From positions 2,170,001 to 2,234,000 of the forward strand of contig OZ244825.1 in NCBI GenBank assembly GCA_965220385.1: a stretch of DNA of 64,000 nucleotides. The letters run 5' to 3'. Below are positions 9,081 to 16,969 of the stretch, in pieces. Position numbers and translations under genes: made by a program. Under the pieces are notes generated by a model, which was not told where the DNA came from, searched no databases, and was given only the letters and a program-made list of their open reading frames with translations. This DNA is from PCPOR2b sp965220385 (GTDB lineage: Bacteria; Poribacteria; WGA-4E; PCPOR2b). Position 1 is the stretch's first letter, and each line of letters starts with the position of its first letter.

Positions 9081-10841
9081 ATGGCCGGCATCGAAATTGA
9101 AAATCTTCATTTCACCTACCCCAGTCGTAATGCGTCAACCTTATGCGGAATAGATGCAGAGGTTAACGCTGCGACGTTCATCCTCCTTACTGGTCCCACC
9201 GGCTGCGGTAAATCGACACTGCTGCGTACGATAAACGGACTGATACCCCACGCTTCGGGCGGAAAATTGTCCGGTAGCATTCGGGTCAACGGTACAACCG
9301 TTGCTGAACAGCCGATCGCGGTAACATGCCAACAGGTTGGGCTGCTATTCCAGAATCCTGAAGAACAGCTTTTCTGCATTATTGTAGAAGATGAAATCGC
9401 ATTTGGATTAGAGAACCTCGGACTCCCCGCCCACGAAATCGATCGCCGGATTGATTCTGCATTGATGCAGGTTGGACTCCCCGGATTTAGAAATCGCCAA
9501 ATCGCCTCGCTTTCGAGTGGACAGAAACAGCGGGTTGCTCTCGCGTGCGTATGCGCCATGCAGCCACAGATCCTGTTACTTGACGAACCGACCAGTTATC
9601 TTGACCCACAAGCTACTCGTGAGATTCTTGAAATTATCCGTGATTTGAATAGAAAATTGGGGGTTACTGTAATTGTTGCCGGACATCAGGTCAGTGAGAT
9701 AGCACCGCTATGTGATCGGGTGTGGCTCATGAATGGCGGCGAACTGGTCTCCGATCTGCCAATAGATCGAGCATTCGCGGATCTTAAACTGTACACACGC
9801 TTAGGTGTGCAGGTCCCAGAACTCGCGGAAGTCGCGGAACAATTCGGCTATACTGAACGTCCGCTGACCCTCGACCATGCGGTCCAGGTTTTCTCAACCC
9901 CGATTGAGAATTCAAATCAACTTCGATTGCGTCGGGATGAAACATCCAACGGACTTAGTAGTTCTGATGGGTCATCAAGTGAAGACGAATCGCCGGATGT
10001 AACGTCTGCCCCTGCCCAAGCCAATCCTATGGATCCTGATGATGTGTTGGCGGAGGCGCAGCGGGTTGTTTTCCGTTATCCGCAAACTTCCGCTGACGTA
10101 CTGAAGGACATCTCCTTTCAGGTTAAACGCGGCGAGATCGTTGCAATTATGGGGGCAAACGGATCGGGGAAGACGACACTGCTCCTACATCTAATTGCGC
10201 TTCTGCGTCCGTCAGGGGGACAAGTCATTATCGACGGACAAGACACCCGGCGTTGTAAGCCACGCCATCTTGCAGGACGAGTGGGAATTGTATTTCAGAA
10301 TCCCGATCTGTTGTTACAGGCGGCAACCGTCGCCGAGGAGATTACTTTCGGTCCGAAGAACTTCAAGCTATCCCGTGCTGAGATAGAGGAACGACTTGGC
10401 GAGATCTTGCCAATGTTTGATCTGCAAACCCTCAAAATGGAAGCGCCTTACGCACTTTCAAGAGGGCAACGTCAACGTACCGCAGTCGCCGCCAGTTTTT
10501 CTCTCTATCCTGATCTTCTTCTGCTTGATGAACCGACAACGGGGCAAGACTATTATCACTTACAGCAACTGATGCAGATGCTTAACAGCACCATGAAGGC
10601 GCAAAATAAAACGGTTATCTTCTGTACCCACGATGTCCACCTCACGCTGAAATATGCGACTCGAGTGTTGCTGCTGCATCATGGAGTGCTCATATTCGAT
10701 GGAGGTCCTGATGCCGCTTTTGCCGATCCGGAACGTTTAGAACACGCGTCGCTTGTCCCACCGCTGACGATGCAACTAGGGAGGTTTCAAAATGATACAT
10801 CTCCATCCTCACACGAAAATCGTCCTCCTCGCAATCGTTAG
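9081..10841 (+). CDS. ecfA: Energy-coupling factor transporter ATPase, two ABC domains fused
   Basis: Powers uptake of a vitamin or metal through an ECF-type ABC importer. Two ABC domains lie in one 586-aa chain. Domain 1 (about 1-240) has Walker A GPTGCGKST, the CbiO-like FQNPEEQLF Q-loop region, signature LSSGQKQR and Walker B ILLLDEPTS. Domain 2 (about 322-575) has Walker A GANGSGKTT, signature LSRGQRQR and LLLLDEPTT. A serine- and acid-rich linker (about 285-320) joins them. Separate EcfA1 and EcfA2 are usual, but fusions are known. Its 3' end overlaps ecfT by 50 bases. No S component is visible in the window, so the substrate is unknown. Confidence 0.9.
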   Translation: MAGIEIENLHFTYPSRNASTLCGIDAEVNAATFILLTGPTGCGKSTLLRTINGLIPHASGGKLSGSIRVNGTTVAEQPIAVTCQQVGLLFQNPEEQLFCIIVEDEIAFGLENLGLPAHEIDRRIDSALMQVGLPGFRNRQIASLSSGQKQRVALACVCAMQPQILLLDEPTSYLDPQATREILEIIRDLNRKLGVTVIVAGHQVSEIAPLCDRVWLMNGGELVSDLPIDRAFADLKLYTRLGVQVPELAEVAEQFGYTERPLTLDHAVQVFSTPIENSNQLRLRRDETSNGLSSSDGSSSEDESPDVTSAPAQANPMDPDDVLAEAQRVVFRYPQTSADVLKDISFQVKRGEIVAIMGANGSGKTTLLLHLIALLRPSGGQVIIDGQDTRRCKPRHLAGRVGIVFQNPDLLLQAATVAEEITFGPKNFKLSRAEIEERLGEILPMFDLQTLKMEAPYALSRGQRQRTAVAASFSLYPDLLLLDEPTTGQDYYHLQQLMQMLNSTMKAQNKTVIFCTHDVHLTLKYATRVLLLHHGVLIFDGGPDAAFADPERLEHASLVPPLTMQLGRFQNDTSPSSHENRPPRNR

Positions 10842-11646
10842 CTGTTTGGTCATTTTACTTGATAGCCCAATCGCGCTGCTTGTCTGTTTCCTGATAAGCC
10901 TCTGCTTCCAAGCATCCATTCCGCCATCGTGGCGTCAGCTACGCCTGCTTATCCTCTTTATCGGCTTGGGAACTTGGGGATTGATATACAGCCAAGGGAT
11001 CTTTTATAATCAGCTCCCTCGCACCGTTATCTTTACGCTGATCCATAAAGATGTTCCTATAGTCGGGGCGATGACGGGCGGCGTTCATCTCTATCGGGAG
11101 GGTCTATTTCACGGTGCCGTTCAATCGTTGCGCTTCAACACGACCTTAACAATCAGCTGTTTCATTATCTGGACAACCCAATCTCGCGACCTCCTGCTTG
11201 CCTTGGTGAAGTTGCGCGTTCCATACAGCCTCGCATTTATGGTGACGACAGGACTCCGGTATATTCCGCTCATCGGCTCGGAGGCGCAAACTGTAATTCG
11301 GTCACAACGGCTACGCGGTTTTCGATACCTGCGTCTTAATTTTTTGCATACCATCAGCGGGATCTTGAACAGCCTGCGTCCAATCCTAACCAATAACATT
11401 CGACGGGCAACGCATCTCAGTGAAGCGGTTGAGAGTCGCGCCTTTTCGGCTGATACTGCTACTACGAGCCGTACTTCCCTGCGTGAGTTGAAAACACGCA
11501 GGGGCGATGTCATCCTGGTTGCCACCCTCATAGTCTGTTTATTAAGCGTTATCGGTTTGAAGAGTATCTACTTTCTCTATGCGAACGGACTCTATTACGC
11601 CTCTTGGTTGAGAGGCGCGTACACCTTTGCGCGTGAAGTGCTATAG
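10792..11646 (+). CDS. ecfT: Energy-coupling factor transporter membrane protein EcfT
   Basis: A 284-aa membrane protein with hydrophobic segments near 10-45, 55-75, 110-130, 145-165 and 240-265, of the CbiQ/EcfT family. The cytoplasmic coupling region has family-like arginine-rich patches (SQRLRGFRYL, and AVESRAFSA close to the usual A-R-G motif). It transmits ATPase movement to a substrate-binding S subunit. The ATG at 10792 sits inside the end of the ATPase gene behind a strong AGGGAGGT element, so the two are translationally coupled. The S partner must lie elsewhere, which is typical of shared (group II) ECF modules. Confidence 0.85.
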   Translation: MIHLHPHTKIVLLAIVSCLVILLDSPIALLVCFLISLCFQASIPPSWRQLRLLILFIGLGTWGLIYSQGIFYNQLPRTVIFTLIHKDVPIVGAMTGGVHLYREGLFHGAVQSLRFNTTLTISCFIIWTTQSRDLLLALVKLRVPYSLAFMVTTGLRYIPLIGSEAQTVIRSQRLRGFRYLRLNFLHTISGILNSLRPILTNNIRRATHLSEAVESRAFSADTATTSRTSLRELKTRRGDVILVATLIVCLLSVIGLKSIYFLYANGLYYASWLRGAYTFAREVL

Positions 11647-11677
11647 TCCCAATCAAACTGTACAGGAGTTACCAACA

Positions 11678-13060
11678 ATGCCAGAACGTATCTTAGTCGT
11701 GGATGACCAAACGGCAATGCAAGATTTGTTGACAAATCTACTCGAACAGCGCGGTGCAGAGCCCGTGGCTGTTGGCACTGTGGAGGCGGGGTTGGACATG
11801 GTATCCAAGAGTCCCGATGCCTTTGATCTGGTCATCCTAGACCTCGATTTTGGTGAGGGAGAAACAAGCGGACTCGCTGGATTGGAAGAGATCAAGAAAA
11901 TCAACCCCTCCCTACCAGTGGTTATCCTAACGGGCAAAGGTACAATTGCGACCGCTGTCGAAGCGATTAAATTGGGGGCGCAAGAATATGTCGAAAAGGA
12001 TTTCTACATTGAGGAAAACATGGAACTCGCCCTCACCCGCCTCAACAACCTGATCCGCGCTACAATCGATAACAAGCGCCTGCGTCGAGAGCGTGAGTTT
12101 TATCGTGAGGAACTGAAAGGGCAATATAATATCGTAGGCAAAAGCCGCGCGATTCAACAGGTACATCAGCAGATAGCAGAAGTTGCCCCCATTCCTCGAC
12201 CCGTGCTGATCCGGGGTGAACGCGGAACTGGCAAAGAACTGGTCGCCGCTGCGATCCATAATGACAGTGATCGTCAGAAACGGGCGTTCATCACAATCAA
12301 TTGTGCAGCACTGGCGGAGGGACTTCTGGAATGTGAACTCTTCGGACAGGAGGACAACGCTTTTACAAATTCGTCATTCCGAGAGGGACGCTTTGTATTG
12401 GCGGATAGAGGGACGCTGTTTCTCGACGAAATTGGCAATATGTCGGTTGAATTTCAGCAGAAGATCCTGCGTGTGCTGGAATATCAACAGTTTGAGCGAG
12501 TCGGCGGCACGAAGACGATGAAGGTTGACGTACGAGTTATTGCAGCGACCAACAGCGATATGGAGGCGGATATAGAGGCGGGGAAATTTCGGGCAGATCT
12601 ATACGACCGACTCGCATTTGAAACGATCTGGCTCCCACCGCTGCGTGAGCGAAAAGAGGATATCGAACTGTTGTGTTACCATTTCATGGAGCGTCTCGCA
12701 GGGGAGGTCGCTAATATCAAACCCAAAAGACTGGCACCTGAGACTTTGGAGTGCTTGAACGCGTACGACTGGCACGGTAATGTCCGTGAGCTCAAGTATG
12801 TGATTGAGCGTATCACCTATAAAGTCGATGGCGATACCATTTCACCCCACCACCTGCCCCAAGAGATTCTTACCGCCTATGCGCGCTCCGGCGATGGAGA
12901 ACCGCTGTCGAATCGGTTGGCTCAAGTTGAAAAGCAGATTCTCATTGATGTATATGAACAGTGTCAAGGCGATTTGGAAGAGATCGCTCGCCAATTGAGT
13001 ACCCCGCTTGATTCGCTGAAACAACTGATGCAGAAACACCAAATTGACCATGCACAGTAG
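11678..13060 (+). CDS. NtrC-like response regulator with degenerate GAFTGA loop
   Basis: A receiver domain (1-125) has the acidic pair D9-D10, phosphoacceptor D55 (LVILDLD) and a later TGKG lysine. A linker follows, then an AAA+ domain (about 145-375) with Walker A GERGTGKE, Walker B GTLFLDEI and an arginine-rich second region. The C-terminus ends in a Fis-like helix-turn-helix (EEIARQLSTPLDSLKQLM). In sigma-54 activators the L1 loop reads GAFTGA; here it reads NAFTNS, so contact with sigma-54 is doubtful and it may regulate in another way. The ATG at 11678 follows AGGAGTT. It lies 31 bases after ecfT and 47 before the Uma2 gene, in the same run. No histidine kinase is nearby. Confidence 0.88.
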   Translation: MPERILVVDDQTAMQDLLTNLLEQRGAEPVAVGTVEAGLDMVSKSPDAFDLVILDLDFGEGETSGLAGLEEIKKINPSLPVVILTGKGTIATAVEAIKLGAQEYVEKDFYIEENMELALTRLNNLIRATIDNKRLRREREFYREELKGQYNIVGKSRAIQQVHQQIAEVAPIPRPVLIRGERGTGKELVAAAIHNDSDRQKRAFITINCAALAEGLLECELFGQEDNAFTNSSFREGRFVLADRGTLFLDEIGNMSVEFQQKILRVLEYQQFERVGGTKTMKVDVRVIAATNSDMEADIEAGKFRADLYDRLAFETIWLPPLRERKEDIELLCYHFMERLAGEVANIKPKRLAPETLECLNAYDWHGNVRELKYVIERITYKVDGDTISPHHLPQEILTAYARSGDGEPLSNRLAQVEKQILIDVYEQCQGDLEEIARQLSTPLDSLKQLMQKHQIDHAQ

Positions 13061-13107
13061 GAGCAACATAGCATTGAACCAGAAATCAGATTGGAGGGAA
13101 CCTTATC

Positions 13108-13866
13108 ATGACTGTTGAAACAGCAGCGAAAGAGAAAGGTCAAGCTGAACAGAGCAAAAATCCCGATTCTAAACCGAGGGAGGCCCATGCCCAACAACCT
13201 CCATACGTTGTGGGAAAGAAAAAAGTTCCACCACCGCTGAAGCATGGAGAAAAATTGACACGGGACGAATTTGAGCGGCGTTATGAAGCAATGCCGCACT
13301 TGAAGAAAGCGGAGTTGATTGAAGGAGTCGTCTACATGCCATCACCTGTACGGACCGATATTCATAGCGATCCCCATGCCCGGATTATGACGTGGCTTGG
13401 TGTTTATTGGACAGCAACACCAGGGGTTCAGTGTGCTGATAATGCAACGGTTCATCTCGATCCCGACAACGAGGCGCAGCCCGATGCGTTGCTCCGGATT
13501 GACGAAGGTGGCACCTCCTTCCTTAACGATGAGGGTTACATTGAAGGTGCACCGGAATTAATCGTCGAAATTGCCGGGACCAGTGCGGACTACGATTTGC
13601 GCGAGAAATTAGAAGCCTATCGTCGTAACGGGGTGGCGGAGTATATTGTGTGGCAGACACAGGAGGAGCGACTCGATTGGTTTCATCTTGTCAATGAGGA
13701 ATATGTGCTGATGTCCCCCGATGCGGACGGATTGATAGAAAGCGAGACATTTCCCGGTTTGCGTCTAGCAGTGAATGCACTCATGGGAGGCGATCTCGCA
13801 ACAGTTTTGTCTGAACTGCAAAAGGGATTGGAGACAGATGAGCATGCTGCATCCGTCAACTGCTAG
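13108..13866 (+). CDS. Uma2-family (DUF820) PD-(D/E)XK endonuclease-like protein
   Basis: A 252-aa protein. After a charged N-terminal tail (about 1-45, with a proline-lysine KKKVPPPLKHGEKL stretch) it has the Uma2 fold. The family elements are EGVVYMPSP, PDNEAQPDALLRI and a PELIVEIAGTSADYDLREKLEAYRRNGVAEYIVW-type segment, here split over about 155-190. D and E-I residues in QPDALL and LIVEIA form the likely PD-(D/E)XK metal site. Uma2 proteins are very abundant in Cyanobacteria, Planctomycetes and Poribacteria, and their function is unknown. It stands 57 bases before hen1 in the same direction. GGAGGGA precedes the start. Confidence 0.85.
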   Translation: MTVETAAKEKGQAEQSKNPDSKPREAHAQQPPYVVGKKKVPPPLKHGEKLTRDEFERRYEAMPHLKKAELIEGVVYMPSPVRTDIHSDPHARIMTWLGVYWTATPGVQCADNATVHLDPDNEAQPDALLRIDEGGTSFLNDEGYIEGAPELIVEIAGTSADYDLREKLEAYRRNGVAEYIVWQTQEERLDWFHLVNEEYVLMSPDADGLIESETFPGLRLAVNALMGGDLATVLSELQKGLETDEHAASVNC

Positions 13867-13923
13867 AAAAAAGGAATTAAGACGCTTGAAAGCATACAAA
13901 ACCTTGTTCTTTGGAGAATTTCT

Positions 13924-15321
13924 ATGTTGTTCACAATCGCAACGACGGCACGTCAGGCGGATGACCTCAGTTTCCTACTTCACAAGCATCCGGCACGGGT
14001 GCAAGTCTTTGGATTGAAATTTGGGAAGGTCCATGTTTTTTATCCGGAGGTAAGCGAGACGCGTTGCACGGCAGCAATGCTTCTTGAAGTTGACCCCATC
14101 GCGTTAGTCCGTAGGCACAGGGGTGGAGGCGGTAGTACGTTGGGAACCTATGTAAATGACCGCCCTTACGTGGCATCATCATTTTTGAGTGTAGCGATCT
14201 CACAAGTATTTGGAACAGCCTTGGCAGGACACTGCAAAGATCTGCCCGATCGGGTGGACGAAGCGATGCCTTTTGAAGTAAACATCGCTGTCCTACCCTG
14301 TCGTGGAGGGGAGACGGTGCTTCGGCGGCTGTTTGAACCGCTCGGCTATCAGGTAGAGGCAACACCGCATGCGCTTGATAATCAATTCCCACAATGGGGC
14401 GCCTCACGCTACTTTACGGTGAACCTAAAAATAACATGCAGCCTGCAATTGCTTCTATCTCACCTCTACGTACTTGTACCTGTTTTGGATGATGAAAAGC
14501 ACTATTACGTTGGCGAGGACGAAGTGCGGAAACTGCTACGTCGTGGAGAGAGCTGGTTACCTTCGCATCCGGAACGGGACCTTATCACTGAGCGATACCT
14601 TAAATATCAGCGTTCATTGGTGCGCGAGGCATTGGCACGGTTGCAGGATGACGCGGTGGCACCCGATGCAAGGGCGGAGAGGTGCGCCGCTGCGGAAGAA
14701 GCTTTGGAAGCACCTGTGCGACTGAATGCGCTGCGATTAGAGGCGGTGTTGGAGGCATTGAAACAGTGTAGTGCAAGACGGGTGCTTGACCTCGGCTGCG
14801 GCGAGGGGAAACTGCTCGTTATGCTGATGAAAGACGCGTACTTTGAAAGGTTGGTTGGGGTGGACGTATCCGCGCAAGCATTAGAAACCGCTGCAAAGCG
14901 GCTACGCCTCGACCGTCACCCGATACGCCGAGAGCGGGTGTCACTCCTTCACGGAGCCTTGACCTATCGTGATGACCGTCTACACGGCTATGATGCCGCC
15001 ACACTGGTTGAAGTCATTGAACACTTGGATGCGCCACGTCTGAGAGCTTTGGAGCGTGTTGTCTTCGAACATGCCCGTCCGGGATGTGTCATCGTCACGA
15101 CGCCCAATCGCGAATATAACGCCCGTTTTGAATCTTTGCCTGCGGGCAACTTTCGCCACCCTGACCATCGCTTTGAATGGGGGCGTTCCGAGTTTCGTAC
15201 ATGGGCAGAATATGTCGCGACACAGTTTGGCTACGCCGTGAGGTTCGTTCCAATCGGTGAAGCAGATGAGGCACTCGGTCCGCCGACGCAAATGGCGGTG
15301 TTTGAACAACTGCACGATTGA
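13924..15321 (+). CDS. hen1: 3'-terminal RNA ribose 2'-O-methyltransferase Hen1
   Basis: Adds a 2'-O-methyl group to the ribose at the 3' end formed by RNA repair, protecting the joint from being cut again. The N-terminal half (about 1-240) is the bacterial Hen1-specific domain, which stimulates Pnkp ligation (RVQVFGLKFGKVHVFYPE and later CRGGETVLRRLFEPLGY-like elements). The C-terminal half is the SAM methyltransferase: DLGCGEGKLL at about 289, the metal-binding ExxEH motif EVIEH at about 363, then TTPNREYN and a histidine pair in HPDHRFEW. A length of 465 aa is standard. GGAGA lies just before the ATG. Its partner pnkp is 1.65 kb downstream, with an IS630-type element and repeats in between. 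Confidence 0.95.
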   Translation: MLFTIATTARQADDLSFLLHKHPARVQVFGLKFGKVHVFYPEVSETRCTAAMLLEVDPIALVRRHRGGGGSTLGTYVNDRPYVASSFLSVAISQVFGTALAGHCKDLPDRVDEAMPFEVNIAVLPCRGGETVLRRLFEPLGYQVEATPHALDNQFPQWGASRYFTVNLKITCSLQLLLSHLYVLVPVLDDEKHYYVGEDEVRKLLRRGESWLPSHPERDLITERYLKYQRSLVREALARLQDDAVAPDARAERCAAAEEALEAPVRLNALRLEAVLEALKQCSARRVLDLGCGEGKLLVMLMKDAYFERLVGVDVSAQALETAAKRLRLDRHPIRRERVSLLHGALTYRDDRLHGYDAATLVEVIEHLDAPRLRALERVVFEHARPGCVIVTTPNREYNARFESLPAGNFRHPDHRFEWGRSEFRTWAEYVATQFGYAVRFVPIGEADEALGPPTQMAVFEQLHD

Positions 15322-15373
15322 TTTAGCAAGTTTAAGTATACATTTTTAGTTTTTACAGAAGGGTGTGCTGGAG

Positions 15374-15997
15374 TTACTCTGATTCATGAATCCCCATCAA
15401 AGATTGGAATCGTGAAAACGGTAATCTATCCAGCCACCCGATGACAGTTTGACAGAGTTGAGAGAAACTGTTGAAAAAATAACTCCTGTTAATTTGATCT
15501 CGCATCAGATGCCACAATCGCTCAATGAGATTCAGATGTGGACTATAAGTTGGCATCGGGACTAAACGCAATCGGTCTTTGTGGTGAATCAGGAAATCGT
15601 CAAGTTTTGCCGTTGTATGACTCGATGCATTATCACGGACGACAAACAGCAACTCATCGGGATACATATCCATTAGGTTTTGCCAATGTGTTTTGATCTG
15701 AAGATGGGTTTTATTGGCATAGATTTCATACAAGCCTGCCCCCGAAGGATACTCTAAGGAGCCGATGAGGTATTTCCGCCGGTTTTTGCCGGGGGTGTTG
15801 ACCTTATATTCAGTGCCTTGCTGTCGATAAATGCGTCCACTGTTGGGACACCAAGACACGTTAGCTTCATCAAAGAAAAATAGGCGAGCCGTCTTTTTTT
15901 TAGCCTCAGGTGCCACAAGACCTAAACGCCGAAGTTGGGTATCCGGGAGAATCAACCGAGTCGCCTCACTCGTCAACTCTCCCGTTTTGGCAAACAC
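15374..15997 (-). CDS. IS630 transposase, second frame (DDE catalytic part)
   Basis: 207 aa. It holds the DDE triad of IS630-type transposases: D in FFFDEANVSW (about 48), D in VVRDNASSH (about 118) and E in SPHLNLIERLW (about 154). The glutamate context matches the family signature (N-L-I-E-x-L-W). It is probably not translated alone in effective amounts, because it lacks the DNA-binding half. It needs the -1 shift from the upstream frame or reinitiation at the overlap. Confidence 0.8.
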   Translation of the reverse strand: MFAKTGELTSEATRLILPDTQLRRLGLVAPEAKKKTARLFFFDEANVSWCPNSGRIYRQQGTEYKVNTPGKNRRKYLIGSLEYPSGAGLYEIYANKTHLQIKTHWQNLMDMYPDELLFVVRDNASSHTTAKLDDFLIHHKDRLRLVPMPTYSPHLNLIERLWHLMRDQINRSYFFNSFSQLCQTVIGWLDRLPFSRFQSLMGIHESE

Positions 15998-16515
15998 CTC
16001 AACTCCGTCAGTTGAGTCCGTTTCGCTTGATATTCTGGATCCGGACTGCCAACACGGAGTTTGCTTCGACCGGTGCGGTAGCCTACCCGTCGTAAAGCCA
16101 GATGGATCGCTGGCGGTGTGACCGAAATCTCGTGATACGCTTGGAGATAAACTCTTATCAGCTCAAGCGTCCAGTGTCGAGAGGCCGTCTGAAGTTTTTC
16201 GTATTGATTCGGCGTTTGCTCAAGAAGTCGATTCCAGTCGGATTTGCTAAAGTGTGTGATTTTACCACGACGCCCCGGAGGACGCTTAGGCATCAACGCA
16301 TCTAAGCCAGAGCTATTGTATGTATGAATATAAGTCCTAACACTCTCATCAGAGAGATTAAACATCTTGGCGAGTTTCGACACGGGCATACGTTCAATGC
16401 CACTAAGTTTGATGATTAGTAAACGCCTATACCATTTCGGGTGTGTCGCTTCACAAAGCGCAACATCAAGACGTTCAACAGCCAAGGAATCGTTAAGTTC
16501 TGCGTAAATCATCAA
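15973..16515 (-). CDS. IS630 transposase, first frame (helix-turn-helix part)
   Basis: 180 aa. The start resembles IS630 orfA, with two helix-turn-helix modules: SGIERMPVSKLAKMFNLSDESVRTYI at about 38-63, and a winged helix around 110-160 (ELIRVYLQAYHEISVTPPAIHLALRRVGYR region). The SPDPEYQAKR stretch near its end matches the linker that normally leads straight into the catalytic domain. The frame then stops while the rest continues in a different frame (overlap 15973-15997), so a -1 shift is needed to make the full enzyme. Programmed shifting is known in this family, but a decay mutation is equally possible. AAGGAGTG lies about 10 bases before the ATG. Confidence 0.8.
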   Translation of the reverse strand: MMIYAELNDSLAVERLDVALCEATHPKWYRRLLIIKLSGIERMPVSKLAKMFNLSDESVRTYIHTYNSSGLDALMPKRPPGRRGKITHFSKSDWNRLLEQTPNQYEKLQTASRHWTLELIRVYLQAYHEISVTPPAIHLALRRVGYRTGRSKLRVGSPDPEYQAKRTQLTELRCLPKRES

Positions 16516-16596
16516 TTAAGACACTCCTTGTGAGATAGATTTACACACAGTATAACGCAAAACTCTATAAATTGGTGATTTATTATTTAATATTGC

Positions 16597-16705
16597 TTAT
16601 GGTGAATTTTAAAAATAAATAAACAGTTTCACCCGCCCGGTAGGTGCGGTTTGTAACCGCACCGGTTTGGAGTGTCTCATTAATTCTATAAACTACCATA
16701 ATAGT
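16597..16705. repeat. MITE-like element, copy 1
   Basis: Starts TTATGGTGAATTTTAAAAAT, contains a GGTAGGTGCGGTTTGTAACCGCACC hairpin (given by its arms GGTGCGGTT and AACCGCACC), and ends with AATTCTATAAACTACCATAA. The two ends are imperfect inverted repeats. It has no coding capacity and directly abuts copy 2. Confidence 0.65.
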
Positions 16706-16880
16706 GGATTCTAAAAACAGATAGACACTGTCGCTCTCCATGTTTGGTAGGCACTGTTCCCGATTTATCCCGATTCATCGGGATGCGGTGCGGTTGGAAA
16801 CCGCACCTACCGGGGTGATAGCCCGGATGTTCCCATCGCCAGCACAGAGTGTCCCATTAATTCTAAACTTTACTATGATA
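16698..16880. repeat. MITE-like element, copy 2
   Basis: Starts ATAATAGTGGATTCTAAAAA and continues CAGATAGACACTGTC. Its core holds GGTGCGGTTGGAAACCGCACC-like arms and a GATTCATCGGG palindrome. It ends CATTAATTCTAAACTTTACTATGATA. It shares its first bases with the end of copy 1, so one appears to have inserted into the end of the other. Confidence 0.6.
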
Positions 16881-16969
16881 TGTCTCCAGTGGTGAATTTC
16901 ACCGAAGAAGCAACTGAAATCCCCCAACAGAGCTCATAACAATCCTACTTGGCAATCAACAGCGTGATA

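Larger units (their letters stand above)
15374..16515 (-). mobile_element. IS630-family insertion sequence between hen1 and pnkp
   Basis: A two-frame transposase of the IS630/Tc1-mariner type on the strand opposite to the flanking genes. The first frame carries the paired helix-turn-helix DNA-binding part and the second the DDE domain. The exact ends are not resolved: 15330-15375 and 16516-16560 share only weak inverted similarity (ACAGAAGGGTGTG against ACAAGGAGTGT). The element lies within a hen1-pnkp pair that would otherwise be adjacent. Confidence 0.8.

Noticed and set aside
8139..9110. Long minus-strand open frames under the radical SAM gene.
   Set aside because: They are shadows of a strong gene on the other strand with biased third positions.
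13967..15315. Minus-strand open frames across hen1.
   Set aside because: hen1 is an unmistakable family match; these are shadows.
15330..16560. Terminal inverted repeats for the IS630 element.
   Set aside because: Only weak similarity was found between the two flanks; element ends cannot be fixed by eye.
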